Position numbers and translations under genes: made by a program | Source of the DNA: Anas platyrhynchos | Lineage: Eukaryota; Chordata; Aves; Anseriformes; Anatidae | Length of the DNA: 64,000 nucleotides | Direction: 5' to 3' | Assembly (NCBI RefSeq): GCF_047663525.1 | Contig: NC_092617.1 | Span: 4,840,501 to 4,904,500 of the forward strand | Part shown: positions 1 through 10,948 of the stretch, piece by piece | Numbering within the stretch: the stretch's first letter is position 1 | Layout of the letters: each line of letters begins with the position of its first letter | The notes under the pieces: model-generated | Told to the model about the DNA's origin: nothing | Database searches by the model: none | The model's input: only the letters and a program-made list of their open reading frames with translations

Positions 1-620
1 AGGAGAGCTCTGCAGCCACAGGGCAGCGGGCACCACAGACCCCTCGCTCTGCAGAGCAGCACGGCCAGCTGGGGTTCGGGCTGGGGCTGGGGCTGGGGCT
101 GAGAGGGCGCTTCTCCTGAGTGTCTGCTAGGCCAGCTTCAGGCTCATGGCTTCTAGATACAAATGTGATCCCCACTGTGCACTAGGAGCTGAGAGACTGC
201 CAACAGGCATGGGGCTGGAACATTACCTGCAAGGTCCCTCCTGCTTTAGCTCCTCACAGGACTGGCACGGAACTGGCTCCTGAGTGTCAGAGAGGCTGGG
301 AGCCCAGCAGGTGTGCCATGAGCTTGGAGGATCACAACCAGATCACTTCTACCTGGGCAGGTCCGGGCCCAAAAAGGGGGTGTTTTGTAGGTGTGGAATT
401 ATAAGCTCAGTGGTGCCTCAGAAACACTAAGTCCAGCAGGAAGCGAATGGTTGTTAAATGGCCTGTGAGGTGACTGCTTTCTGAAGTAGCTGACAGGTCA
501 CCCTTGACTCCTGGCTGGGATCTGTGCCTTTAGGCTCACATCTGCCAGTGCCAATGGTAGGGCAACAGAAGACACTTGCTGTGCATGTAGTTTCTGAGAT
601 CGGCTCTTTCTACGTACCTG
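1..620. other. intergenic; diverged partial block C and G-rich run
   Basis: No gene is recognised. Bases 71-107 hold a GGGGCT-like run of guanine tracts that could form a G-quadruplex. Bases 440-605 resemble, with many differences, the part of block C that reads gggctgacatctggcagtgg in the closer copies. This suggests an old copy of the same duplicated segment. The rest is unassigned. Confidence 0.4.
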
Positions 621-1630
621 GTAGGCCCCATGTTGGAAGAGGTCTTGGATAGCGGTTGTCATGTCAGAGGTGTCAGCTTTTGCCTGAAGTCATCCTTTAG
701 GACTGCTTTCAGTTTTCTACACAGAGGAGGCCACTGCCTCCAAGACGCTTGGGGCAAACTGCATGAGGGTTTGGAAAAAGATAGTCTGGGTGCAAAGAAG
801 CCTTTCCGTATCCAGAAGTTGGAGGCAGGAAACAAGATTTTGGGGTGGTACGAGAGCTGCAGAACACATTGTGCAGGGTTCACCTACAGCCTTTGTGTTC
901 TTTTCCATCCTGACTTAGGTGCCATGTCAGTCTCAAGAAAGGAGTAGCCAATGGATATGAGGCACGTACTCTGAAATCATGAAAGCCATCAGAAAGCTGC
1001 CTCTACGAAGATGACTGATATGGGGAAGTCAGGAGAAGCCTGGCCAGGAGAGATGTGAGATTTGGGGGAGGGAAAAGGAGCTTAGCCAGCAGAAATTAAT
1101 GATTTCTGTGATGTTAGAGCGTTCAGGCAATGTTGATTCTGTGATAAAACTGGCTTAGAACAGTCATTCCCCTATTTTAACCAGTGACATTAATCTGCAA
1201 ACCCAAATGCTACTCCATACCCTGACAGAAATACACTATTCTTATGCCTGACCTCAAAGTATCCCTTGAAGCAAAAAAACCTAGCCCATAGCCCCTTTCC
1301 GTTAACTTTACTCTCTTGCTCACCCTGATCTAATCAGCCTGTGGGCCACAAGAAGGGTGGGAAAGCTCTGATGAGCTCAGCTCTGCCTCAGGATCTCCTG
1401 CCCCAGCAGCAGGAATGTGACTGTGGCAGTGACTGTGAGGCCACTTCTGTCTCTGCACTTGATAGGGCAGCAGCAGGAACGTGTCACGCAAAGGGACTGG
1501 GAGGTCACTTGTGTCTGGAAGTGGCAGGTCAGCCTTGACTTCTCCCTGGGATCTGCACTTTTGGGCTGACATGTGGCAGTGGCCCTGCTAGGCCAGCAGA
1601 AGGCACCTGCTTGGCATGCTGACTGTTGGC
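620..1630 (+). repeat. duplicated cassette segment, blocks E-F-C
   Basis: This segment recurs, in either orientation, near 9230-10560, 15430-16575, 23225-24290, 31795-33000, 43065-44960 and 52885-53800. Block E (about 800-970) contains the string agaacacattgtgcagggtt or close variants. Block F (about 1010-1330) is AT-richer. Block C (about 1360-1630) contains two copies, about 64 bp apart, of a cagcagcaggaa...gaggtcacttctgtc element. Here block C is cut short and joins block A near 1630. No gene is recognised. Confidence 0.7.
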
Positions 1631-1634
1631 TTTG

Positions 1635-1980
1635 CTTCCTTGCAGCACTGTACAGGGGTGCGAAGGTGTCATAATGAAGTAGCATCACTGTACCCACCAC
1701 ATCCCACAGACCCCAAGACTAGCCCTGAGCCAGACAGGGGGGTGCAGGGTCTCCTCTCACAGTTCTAGGGGTCAGGCCTTGGCTCTTCTGTTTCACCAAA
1801 ACCAACCAAGATTTTTCTCAGCACAGTTCTTTGCCTGTCTGTAACCATGGCCTCCAATTTTCTGCCCTAACAAGGCCCTGGGGAGGCTTTGTTAGTAACA
1901 GCCCTCAGTGGGGCCCATTAATACTCCAAGTCACTTCAGCTTTTCCTTCTGACTTTAGCTTCATCAATCTCCTCTCAGCA
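1635..1980 (+). repeat. duplicated block A, truncated
   Basis: Similar sequence occurs at 16820-17690 and 60540-61480, and inverted at 37100-37830. Shared features include a ctttgcctgtctgtaaccatgg segment and a ccattaatactccaagtcac segment (1917-1936). The right side is cut by a CR1 fragment. Function is unknown. Confidence 0.55.
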
Positions 1981-2218
1981 CCAGAGCCGAGTACAGGGGG
2001 ACAATCACCTCCCTAGCCCTGCTGGCCACACTGCTTCTTATGCAAGCCAGTATGCTATTGGCCTTCTTGGCCACCTGGGCACACTGCTGGCTCATATTCA
2101 GCCGACTATCAACCATCACTCCCAGGTCTTTCTCTATCAGGCAGCTCTCCAACCACTCCTCTCCCAGCCTGTAGCTCTGCTTGGGGTTGTTGCGCCCCAG
2201 GTGAGGAACCCTGCACAA
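1981..2218 (-). mobile_element. CR1 LINE fragment (reverse transcriptase 3' part)
   Basis: Read on the minus strand, this encodes the region of CR1 open reading frame 2 just after the catalytic reverse transcriptase core. Recognisable pieces are [38 protein letters not shown] and VPLYSALV. It is truncated on both sides and lacks the CR1 3' terminal repeats. It closely matches the corresponding part of the longer copies at 25489-26905 and 49636-50757. Confidence 0.85.
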
Positions 2219-2399
2219 AGAACCCCAGAAAACTGAAGAGCAGGGAGCAACCTCTTGGCTGTATTCCTGGCAGCAGCTTTGGGGAGGCGTTCAGGCTTCT
2301 GGGTTTGCCCTGAGCCAGACCCTCCTGTTATTGTGGTGCTAGGAGGGAGGCAGCTGTGACCCAGGGCTGCACAGTGCCTGCTGCTGCCTGCAGCCACAG

Positions 2400-2670
2400 G
2401 GATGCCACTACAAAGACAACAGGACTGTCACAAAGGCCTGTGAGATCTGACGGCTTATCCGAATAAAAGAGCACAGGAGAACACACTGAAAGTCAAAAGA
2501 GAACAGCAGTGACAAGGCCACGTCCTGCTGCTGGCCATGGCCATGGCTCCAGGGAAGCAGCAGCCCCCACCCAAACTCCATGTAGCAGCTGGGCTCTTGG
2601 CCCAGAGCCCCTCCTGTGTGCTGGGGCTGCTCCCCCAGCTCCAGAGGGGATGGGAAAAGATTGCAGCAGA
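2400..2670 (-). repeat. duplicated block G downstream of OR1
   Basis: Block G follows OR genes in this array: also at 13080-13490 (OR2), 19795-20040 (OR3, diverged) and 48975-49395 (OR6). It contains a gccatggccatggc stretch next to a cagcagcaggacgtggcctt-like stretch. A T-rich run with TTG repeats follows at 2690-2725. On the minus strand an AATAAA lies near 2727-2732, about 210 bp past the OR1 stop, and could be its poly(A) signal. That role is inferred. Confidence 0.6.
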
Positions 2671-2941
2671 TAATAATGTAGTTCTGGTGGTGTTTTTTTT
2701 TTGTTGTTGTTGTTTTGTTTTTCATTTTATTTATTATGTTTCTCTACATAACCTACTTCTTTCAATAATTAGATGAATGGGTCACTATAGATGAAAAAAT
2801 ATAAATAAGAAAATCAGGTAGCAGGTTAAGGAAAGCATAATTTAAATCAAAAGAAAGAATTTGTAGAAAATACTTATAGACAAATATAGTAACAAAAATT
2901 TTTCCTCACAGTTCCTGAAATAATCAGGGAACTCACAAACA

Positions 2942-3877
2942 TTATTGATTGCAAAGAAGCATGTATCCAAATAGTCTCCTTACTGCATCCTTGAACTCCA
3001 GGTTCCTCATGCTGTAGATGAGGGGGTTCACTGATGAAGGAACAACTGAGTAGAGAACTGACACAATAAGATCCATGGATGGGGAAGAGATGGAGGGGGG
3101 CTTCAGGTAGGCAAATACGCCAGTGCTGACAAACAGGGAGACCACGGTCAGGTGAGGGAGGCACGTGGAGAAGGCTTTGTGTCGGCCCTGCTCAGAGGGC
3201 ATTCTCAACACTGCCCTGAAGATCTCCACATAGGACACCACAATGAAAACAAAACAACCAAAGCATAAAGAAACACTAAACACAAGTGCCCCAACTTCCC
3301 TGAGGTAGGCATCTGAGCAGGAGAGCTTGAGGATGTGGGGGATTTCACAGAAGAACTGGTCGACAGCATTGCCTCGACAGAGGGGAAGGGAAAATGTGTT
3401 GGCCGTGTGCAGGACAGCATTGAGAAAGCCACTGCCCCAGGCAGCTGCTGCCATCTGGGCACAAGCTCTGCTGCTCAGGAGGCTCCCGTAGTGCAGGGGC
3501 TTGCAGATGGCAACATAGCGGTCATAGGCCATGATTGTGAGAAGATAAAATTCTGATACAATCAACAAGACAAACAGAAAGACCTGTGCAGCACATCCTT
3601 GATAGGAGATGGCCCTGGTGTCCCAGAGGGCATTGGCCATGGCTTTGGGCAGAGTGGTGGAGATGCAGCCCAGGTCGAGGAGGGCGAGGTTGAGCAGGAA
3701 GAAGTACATGGGGGTGTGGAGGCGGTGGTCACAGGCTACGGCACTGAGGATGAGGCCGTTGCCCAGGAGGGCAGCCAGGTAGATGGCCAGGAAGAGCGCG
3801 AAGTGCAGGAGCTGCAGCTCGCGCGTGTCTGCGAATGCCAGCAGGAGGAACTCGCTCACAGAGCTGCTGTTGGGCAT
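2942..3877 (-). CDS. olfactory receptor OR1, family-14-like, intact
   Basis: A 311-residue class A G-protein-coupled odorant receptor of the olfactory sensory neuron membrane. Seven hydrophobic segments are visible. Family marks: an N-glycosylation site NSS at residues 3-5, GN at 40-41 in TM1, LHTPMYFFLLNLALLDLG at 53-70, Cys95 and the cysteines of extracellular loop 2 (167, 177, 187), MAYDRYVAIC at 116-125, KAFSTCLPHL at 234-243 and NPLIY at 284-288. Length is normal (about 310). The ATG is the only one before TM1, and lies 23 bases after a good acceptor AG. OR1 diverges from OR2, about 8 kb away. The subfamily is inferred from overall resemblance to avian family-14 receptors; the ligand is unknown. 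Confidence 0.96.
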   Translation of the reverse strand: MPNSSSVSEFLLLAFADTRELQLLHFALFLAIYLAALLGNGLILSAVACDHRLHTPMYFFLLNLALLDLGCISTTLPKAMANALWDTRAISYQGCAAQVFLFVLLIVSEFYLLTIMAYDRYVAICKPLHYGSLLSSRACAQMAAAAWGSGFLNAVLHTANTFSLPLCRGNAVDQFFCEIPHILKLSCSDAYLREVGALVFSVSLCFGCFVFIVVSYVEIFRAVLRMPSEQGRHKAFSTCLPHLTVVSLFVSTGVFAYLKPPSISSPSMDLIVSVLYSVVPSSVNPLIYSMRNLEFKDAVRRLFGYMLLCNQ

Positions 3878-3900
3878 TTGCTGACATTAAGCAGAGCCTC

Positions 3901-4363
3901 CTGTTGAAGATGACAATGCAGATCAAAGTTAGAACAGACTTAAATGAGGAAAACCTATTCCCTGTCTTAGCACACACCCCAGGCGATCTTCTCTCTTTAC
4001 AGGAGAACCTGCCAGAATCTCATTGTTTCCATTTTGATCTCTCTGTGCAATGCTCTGGGATTCTCAGTCTCCTGTACAATCCTGAGAACACATTAACCTC
4101 AAACTTGCCTCTTCTGCAGTGCAGGAATCGGAAATCACAGAACCAAAAAAAAAAAAAAAAAAGCCTTCTCCTTCAGATAAACAAAGCCTCAATCTTCTTG
4201 TGGAAATGACACCTTATAAATGCCATTCTCTAAAGCATCTTCCACTCCTTTCTGGAGAAACAGAGAGACCCAGCCTGACAGATGCTATCAGCTATTGGAT
4301 GTGCCAGCTGTAGAAGACCCCTCTGGCAACCCCACCTGCAGTGCCCTGCTGCCAGAGCCTCAC
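3901..4363 (-). other. predicted 5' UTR intron of OR1
   Basis: On the minus strand the intron ends at 3901 with a pyrimidine-rich tract and ttcaacag, matching the OR6 acceptor. It would start at 4363 with GTGAGG followed by ctctggcagcagggc, which aligns with the GTAAGGgtctggctgcaggg donor context of OR2, OR5 and OR6. Length is 463 bp. A poly-A run lies inside at 4145-4162. Splicing is predicted from sequence only. Confidence 0.55.
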
Positions 4364-4700
4364 GGTGCCAAGAGCCTGCAGATGTGTCCTGCCACACGCT
4401 GCCCTCTGTTGCTGTGCTCCTCAGTGCCTCCAAGCCCTCTCTCCTTCTGTCCTCTCTGTGTGCCAGCTGCAGTCAGAGCCTCCAGCCCTGCTGCGCTGTG
4501 CAGAGGAGCTGCTCCTGGGCACAGCTGTCTCTCTGCAGCGCTTACCAGGAGCTCCCCTTGGGCCCAGGAGCCGGGCCCAGCTCAGCAGCACAGCACCCAA
4601 CCATGGCATTGCTTGCTCTGTGCCCTTGGGCTCCCTCGAAGTGTCCCCAAGGCCTCAGGGCTGACAGCTCCCCAAGGCAGCAGGGTCTCTGCTGGGGTGT
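4364..4700 (-). promoter_or_regulatory. block B (non-coding exon 1 region) of OR1, partial
   Basis: The segment contains agaggagctgctcctgggca, shared with the sequence upstream of OR2-OR6. It is presumed to hold the non-coding first exon and nearby promoter. Compared with OR3-OR6 it is shortened: the more distal part of block B is replaced by ERVL-derived sequence at about 4735. No TATA box is obvious. The role is inferred from its repeated place before OR genes. Confidence 0.45.
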
Positions 4701-4734
4701 GGTGTCTGAAGCAGCCTGAAGTCATCACTTACTG

Positions 4735-5900
4735 CTTCTCTCTGTAGATGTCAGAGAGTGATTTTTTAAAGTGTGATTTGTGCTGTTGGACTATGGTTGT
4801 CAAGCATCTTGTGCTTTATCCTGGCAGAAAGCTCAGCACCACATAGCTCATCCTCACCCCCAAAATGCTCATGTGTTGAGATAAGGATGGTTTGATAACA
4901 AAGGAAAGGAAGAGATGTTGCTGCTTCTGCTGCTGCTGATGATGATAATAATGTAGTTTAATAAATCAAGCGATGCACAGTGCAATTGCTCACCACACAC
5001 TGACCGATACCCAGCCCGTCCCCAAGCAGGGGTCCCCCTGAACCTGGGCAGCCTGCCTCAGGATCTCCTGTGTAGGTCCTTTGACCTTATGTTGTTTTAC
5101 GTCAAAATCAGTAGTGGTGGGACTTCATTCAGTCCACAGACGTTCACCATTATCTTCCACTCCCCATTAGAATTTTGCACCGTCCATATGGGTCTATTAA
5201 AGGGTGAGAAAGCCTTGCTGATCACTCTTTGGCTCTCCAGTCAATGAACCAGCTCATGCATGGGAATCAGGGAGTCTCTGTTAGTGCAATATTGCCTCGG
5301 GCGCACTGCTGTGGTAGCGATTGGCACCTGCTGCTCATTGGCCATCAGCACCTCCAGAGCAGAAGGGTCCTGTGAGAGAGTGGGCAAGGTAGACAACTGT
5401 TTGATGTCCTCCATCTCCAAGGCAGCTGTGCTAAAGCCCACCAATACCCTTGTGGATCTTTGAAGTATCCTTTCCTGAAGTAGTCTATGCCAAGGTTGCA
5501 CAGAGCCTCCAGGCCAGTCCCAATGGGTTGCATTTGCCACTCCTTCCCAGCTAGACTCACTTCAGCCTCCAATACAGTTAACTCTTGGGTTTGATTTGTT
5601 TGATTATTGTAATAATCCTCAAAGTCCAGTACACCCGATTGTTCTCTCCCTGTCCCTGGCTTGAGACAGGGCCTCTCTCATCCTGCTCATAGTATTCATT
5701 ACACTGTTTGGAGGACTGCCTGCTGGAGCATCAGTTTTCTCAGAAGAACCACTTTTTGCGAAAGGTTTTCCTTGTGCTTCATGTATCCGTGCCTCTAGGG
5801 TCGAAGTAGATTTTTCCATCCCATTTTCTCATGGTCTTTCCATGGTCACACAGTCAAAACTACAGGGTTGCACGTGGTATGTACCCACTTGCTCATTGGT
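4735..5900 (-). mobile_element. ERVL-like endogenous retrovirus remnant A
   Basis: This is a paralogue of 33045-34250. The 4775-5045 part matches the antisense strand of an ERVL-type LTR, including a gatgatgataataatg stretch then atgcacagtgcaattgctca. From about 5060 to 5890 the minus strand carries the protease-to-reverse-transcriptase junction of pol, broken by stops and by a deletion near 5595 relative to remnant B. No intact viral gene remains. It replaces part of the sequence upstream of OR1. Confidence 0.65.
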
Positions 5901-6084
5901 GTCCTAACAAGAGAGGGGGGACCAGAATGCTCTAAAAATATTTCCCTGAAGGGAATGAGACACTAAGACACCATTCATTAAGTTTCCCTAGCTGTCCATT
6001 GGAAAGATCCTCTACGCATACTCAAATCTCTTCCTCTTTCATATATCCAGCACGGTGACTAGGATGTGGAACACCCTCATCACT

Positions 6085-6680
6085 GTGCTGGCGCCTCCCA
6101 AAAAAACCTGTAAATGCCCGTGGCCTTCTTCCTGGGGGAGAGTTGTCCTCCTTGCACAGCTCCACCACCCTGCACCAGATGCTGGCCAGCTTCCTGGCTG
6201 AGGACAGCACCCTCTTTGCTCACAGAGGTGGCAGCACTCTCAGCTGCACCTTCTGCATGACCGCAGTGCTTCCTTCTGGGGCCATGTCCTACGGTCAGCC
6301 CTGGGCTGTATGCCATCCCTGTTCTCTGCAAGGCTCGAAAAGTGGAAGGCCTGACTCAGAAGGAAGCTGTACCTGAACCAGGGGAATTTCTCTCATGTAC
6401 AGGAATTCTTTCTCCTCCTCCCAGCTACAGTTCTGTGGCCCCAGTGTCGTGGACACCTTCTGTGGTTTTGCCCCATTGCTGGAGCTGTCCTGCAGTGCCA
6501 CGGTGATACTCATGGTATTTGATTTCATAATCTACATTTTGGATCCAATCTTCCTCTTTCCTCTCATGCAGTTTTCAGGTGTGTGTGTGTCCTGTGTTGG
6601 CAGACTCAAAGACTTATCCTCCTGCACTTCTGTCCTCACGAGTGTCACTGTTTTCTATGATACTGCCATCACGGTCTGAG
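6085..6680 (+). pseudogene. olfactory receptor pseudogene, different subfamily
   Basis: Broken plus-strand frames match successive parts of an OR. A TM2-TM3 part reads LHQMLASFLAEDSTLF at about 6170-6217 and is followed by MSYGQPWAVCHP near 6285-6320, a decayed counterpart of MAYDRYVAICHP. After a frame break comes LQFCGPSVVDTFCGFAPLLE (about 6425-6484) then LSCSAT, which is the extracellular loop 2 to TM5 signature. SCTSVLTSVTVFYDTAI near 6630-6675 corresponds to TM6 and ends in a stop. TM1, most of TM5 and TM7 are missing or unrecognisable. The CGP...LSC pattern differs from the seven intact genes, so this is not one of their recent copies. It lies just beyond ERVL remnant A. Confidence 0.72.
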
Positions 6681-6699
6681 AGAAGCCCATAACAGCCCT

Positions 6700-7560
6700 C
6701 CTCAGAGATTTTAATGAAACCCTTTCCCAAGAAAACATCATCCTCCCGGTCACTCCTCAGGTTGCATAGAGGTGGTGTTGGAAGGGTGAGAGAGGTGCTG
6801 GTGGAGCTGCAGACGTTGTTATAAGACCTCTCTCAAAGACCTTGGAAAGGCCGGATAAAGGAGAGACATTGCTCAGGATTTTGAAAAGGCAGAGGTAAAA
6901 GGCATCTTCTACAAGAAGGCTAAACAGAAGGATGATTAAGACTAACTAAGGATTGATGAAAATGCCAGCATTAAACCTAGATCTCTAACCAAATTAAACT
7001 AAAAGCCTCAAAACTTTTCCTTATCCCAGATCTTGAGAAGGCACTTTGAGCAGAACACCAATCCCTCCCTCAATGCCTTTGCCATTCCTTTAACCCTGGA
7101 GGGTGACCTCTACTTCCTAAACATTAACCTGATCATCTAACCCCCAAAGCCCTCCACCATGCACACAGCACATCTCAGCTTCAACCCCACTCCAACCCAT
7201 AACCTCAGCTGCTTGTCCCCTTGGGGCAGAGCTGGGACTGTGAGGTCCTGCAGCAGTCCCATGGCATTGGAAGAGGCATGTGAGGTGACAGGTATGTGAT
7301 CAGATCACAGGCCACAAGGTGGAACTGGCTGGAAATGCTGGGATGAGGTCAGGTGTGCCTCAGGATGTGCTGGGCCTGCAGGAGGCACATGGCTGTGAAG
7401 GAGGCTGGGAGGTCACTTCTGCCTCTGGAGCTGACAGAAGGAGGAATGTGGCACAGATAGGGACCATAAAGGGCAGAAGCATGCAAATGGCATTGAAGAT
7501 GATGGCGAGGCACCATCTTTTCTGTTCAGGTGGTAGACCACAGGAAGGCTGATTTCATGG
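6700..7560. other. diverged copy of blocks F-C; no gene
   Basis: Bases 6900-7160 recall block F in composition and word content. Bases 7220-7480 recall block C (ctgggaggtcacttctgcct), with many differences. No OR or other gene is recognised. It may be the oldest cassette remnant in the window. Confidence 0.35.
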
Positions 7561-7590
7561 GAGTCATGCTTGAGGTATAGCTAGTGAGAC

Positions 7591-9226
7591 CATAGAATCA
7601 GAGAATGGCTCCTGTTGGAAGGGACCTTAAAGGTCATCTGGTTCAAACCCCCCAGCCATAAGCAGGGATGCCCCCCCTGAGATCAGATTGCCCAGGGCAT
7701 CATCTGACCTACTCTTGAACAGCTTCATGGATGGGGCATCTCTAAGGTCTCTCAGCAACCTGTTCCAGTGCCTCACTACCCACTAATCGAAGAAATTTTC
7801 TCCTAACCTCTAAGATAAATCTCTCCTCTTTTAGCTTAAAACCATTCCCCCTTGTCCTATCATTATCTAATTGAGCAAAGAGTCACTCTCCATCTTTTTA
7901 TACAACCCTTTTAATACTGAAAGGCCACAAAGAGGTCATACTGGAGCCTTCTTTTCTCCAGGCTGAACAGCCCCAGCTCTCTCAGCCTTTCTTCATAGGA
8001 GACGTGCTCCAGCCGCTTGATCATCTTTGTGGCCCTCCTCTGGACCTGTTCTAACAGACCCACACCCTTCTCATGCTGGGGGCCCAGTCCTGGATGCAGG
8101 ACTCCAAGTGGAGCCTCACAAGGGCAGAGTACAAGGAGTAGAAGTAGAAGTGACCTCCCTCCACCTGCTGGCCACTCCTCTGCTTATGGAGCCCAGGATG
8201 CAGTTGGTCTTCTGGGCTACAAGTGCAGAATGTACTGTCTCATTGTCGATTTCACTGTCTGTCGTAGATAAAGATATTAAACAGCACCAGTCCTAGGACA
8301 GACCCCTGAGGTACAACACTTGTCACCAGCCTCCACTTGGACATAGAGCCATTGAGCACCACGCTCTGGGTGTGACCTTCAAGCCACCTCCTTTATCCAC
8401 TGAATGGTTCACCCATCAAATGTGTATCTCTGTAATTTAGAGACCAGGATGTTATGTGGGACAGTGTCAATGGTCTTACAGAAGTCCAAGTAGATGACAT
8501 AGGTTGGTCTTCCCTTGTTGTCTGATGTGGTCACTCCATTGTAGAAAGCCACCAGATTGGCCAGGCACTATTTACCCTTTGGTGAAGCCATTTTTGTTTT
8601 CTCGGATCACCTTTTTGTCTTGCATGTGCCTTGACATCGATTCCAGGAGGATCTTTTCCATGATCTTTTGAGGCACAGAGGTGAGGCTCACCATTCAGTG
8701 GTTCCCTGGGTCCTCCTTTCTACCCTTTTTTAAAAATGGGAGTGATGTTTTCCTTTTTCCAGTCACCAGGGACTTCACCCAACTGCCAGGACTCTTCAAA
8801 TATGATGGAGAGAGGCTTGACAACTACATCAGCCAGTTCCCTCAGGACCCTGGGATGCAAGTCATCATGCCCCATAGACTTGTACTTCTTGAGTTTCTTC
8901 TGGTGGTCTCAAACCTGCTCTTCACTTAGAGTGGGTGGGACTTTGCACCTCCAGCCTCCATCTATCGATTCAGGGAAATGAAAAACTTGTGAAGCCTGAC
9001 TGGCAGAGAAGACTGAGGCAAAGATGTTGTTGAATCCCTCAGCCTTCTCCATGCCTGTCATTACCAGTTCACCCTTCTCATCCATCAGAGGTGGTACACT
9101 CTCCTTGGCCTTTCTTTTCTGAGCCATGTATCTCTAGAATCTCTTCCCGTTATCCCTTGCATCCCTTGCCAAGCTCAGTTCCATCCGTGCCTTGGCTTTC
9201 CTTATCCCATCCCTGCACATCCAAAA
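7591..9226 (-). mobile_element. long CR1 LINE copy, inactive
   Basis: The 3' end lies at about 7591 (catagaatcagagaatggct), followed by CR1 tail sequence with ttggaagggacc. It continues through reverse-transcriptase-derived sequence to about 9226. The minus strand at 8909-9127 still encodes a recognisable piece (PPLMDEKGELVMTGMEKAEG). Frameshifts and stops are many. The left-hand junction cctgcacatccaaaactgaa at 9215-9234 recurs at about 43049-43068, so the insertion was already present when this cassette was duplicated. Confidence 0.85.
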
Positions 9227-9229
9227 CTG

Positions 9230-10560
9230 AAACATGTGAGAGGGCCTGGGAAAAGGAGCCCTGCATCCAGAGAAGCCATTTGGGAAACAAAACTTGTAGG
9301 TAGGAAGCATGATTTTGTGGAGGTGCAGAGCTGATGGGCACATTGTGCAGGATTTTCCTAAAGACCCATGTGTCCTTTTCCCTCCTGACTACAATGCTAC
9401 TTCCTTCCCAGTAATGGAGGAGCCAACAGAGGTGAAAAAGATACACTATGATCATGAATGTCATCAGAAAGTTGACCCCAGTAAGCTACGGGGAGGTTAG
9501 GAGAAGCCTGGACAAGAGAGATGTGAGAATTTGGGGTTTGAAAATGAGCGTGGCCAACAGAAATTAATGATTTCATAGAGGTAAGAGGGTGCATGTAATG
9601 TTGATGCTGTAGTAACGCTGACTTAAAAGAATCATGTATGGCCCTTACCTTATTTAGACAGTAATTTTAATCCCGAAACCTAAATGCTACTCCAACACTC
9701 TGACAGGAATCCCCTACTCTAATGCTTGAATTCAAAGGATCCCTTCAAGCAAAACTCAGCCCATAGCCCCTTTCCCTTGCCTTTATTCTCTTACTCACCC
9801 AAATGCCTTCCCTGGATACTAGGATTAAAATGCTCTATTGATCCCTAGGATACTTAGCAGACCTTAAAATGATCTAAACCACAGAGCCTGCCCATATCCT
9901 AACCACAGAAGAACACCAAACATTCCCAATAAACCTCTGTATACTCTCTAACCCAGAAAAGTGAGCCCTAGTCCCTAAGGGACTAGGGAGAGTTCAGCTC
10001 TGCCTCAGGATCTCCTGCCCCAGCAGCAGGAATGTGACCGTGGCAGGGACTGTGAGGTCACTTCTGTCTCTGCACTTGATAGGGCAGCAGCAGGAACGTG
10101 TCACACAAAGGGACTGTGAGGTCACTTGTGTCTGGAGGTGTCAGGTCAGCCTTGACTTCTCCCTGGGAGCTGCACTTTTGGGCTGACATCTGGCAGTGGC
10201 CCTGCTAGGCCAGCAGAAGGCACCTGCTTGGCATGCTGACTGGGGGATCCCCTCTGCCTCCACACCCAGGAGGACCCAGACAGAAAGAAGGCCCCCAGAT
10301 GGGTTGTCCTGTCCCTTCTGCTTGAGTCCATGACTGCACAGCAGGAGGCACAAGGCTTGTCTGTGTCTAGCCAAGAAGCTGCAAGGCCAGCAGCAGGCCC
10401 CTGGCTTGGAAGCTGCTGCTGAGGTGACTTGTGTCTGCTTGGCTGACAGGCCGCAAGGAGCCTGCTGGGTTGGGATGCCTACTTCAGGAGTGGTTTCCAC
10501 CATGCTGATGCCATACGAGCAGTGGTGCCTTCTCACCAGGAATCAGGCCAGCTTCCTACA
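9230..10560 (+). repeat. duplicated cassette segment E-F-C upstream of OR2
   Basis: Block E covers about 9230-9430, block F about 9560-9830 and block C about 9990-10560. Block C carries on its minus strand an uninterrupted frame at 10141-10536 (131 codons) whose peptide recurs in other copies, e.g. EGIPQSACQAGAFCWPSRAT. Block D, present in the OR3, OR4 and OR6 cassettes, is missing: block C runs almost directly into block B. Confidence 0.7.
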
Positions 10561-10589
10561 GAGCTGCCTTATGTGATATTTGTGTCCAT

Positions 10590-10948
10590 GGCTATGCCTA
10601 TTGTCTCAGCCACTAAAGCTTTTGAGGAGACAGCTAATCATTAAAGCACCGGAGCCTAATTGACTCCTCATGGGTTCATTTAATTGGTGTTCCAATTCTT
10701 TTGGCTGTGCCTCTGTTACTGAGCAGGGGCCGGGCTCGTGGGATGGAGAAAACACATTTGAGAAAGTCCCACGAAGCAGAGAGACTGCTGTGCCCAGGAG
10801 CAGCTCCTCTGCACAGCTCAGCAGGGCTGGGGGCTCTGACTGCAGCTGGCATGGGGAGAGCAGAGAAAGAGAGAGTGGCTGAAGGCAGTTGGCAGTGGGA
10901 GGATGCTGAGAGCTGCCTGCAGGAGAAACCTGCACAGCCCTTGACAAG
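10590..10948 (+). promoter_or_regulatory. block B and presumed non-coding exon 1 of OR2
   Basis: The segment contains the shared cccaggagcagctcctctgc word and the run ggagaaacctgcacagccct, then ttgacaag at the exon end. The exon boundary at 10948 is set by GTAAGG. About 400 bp found in the OR3-OR6 versions is absent here, between the gtccatggctatgcc part and the exon. The transcription start is not visible. Confidence 0.5.
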
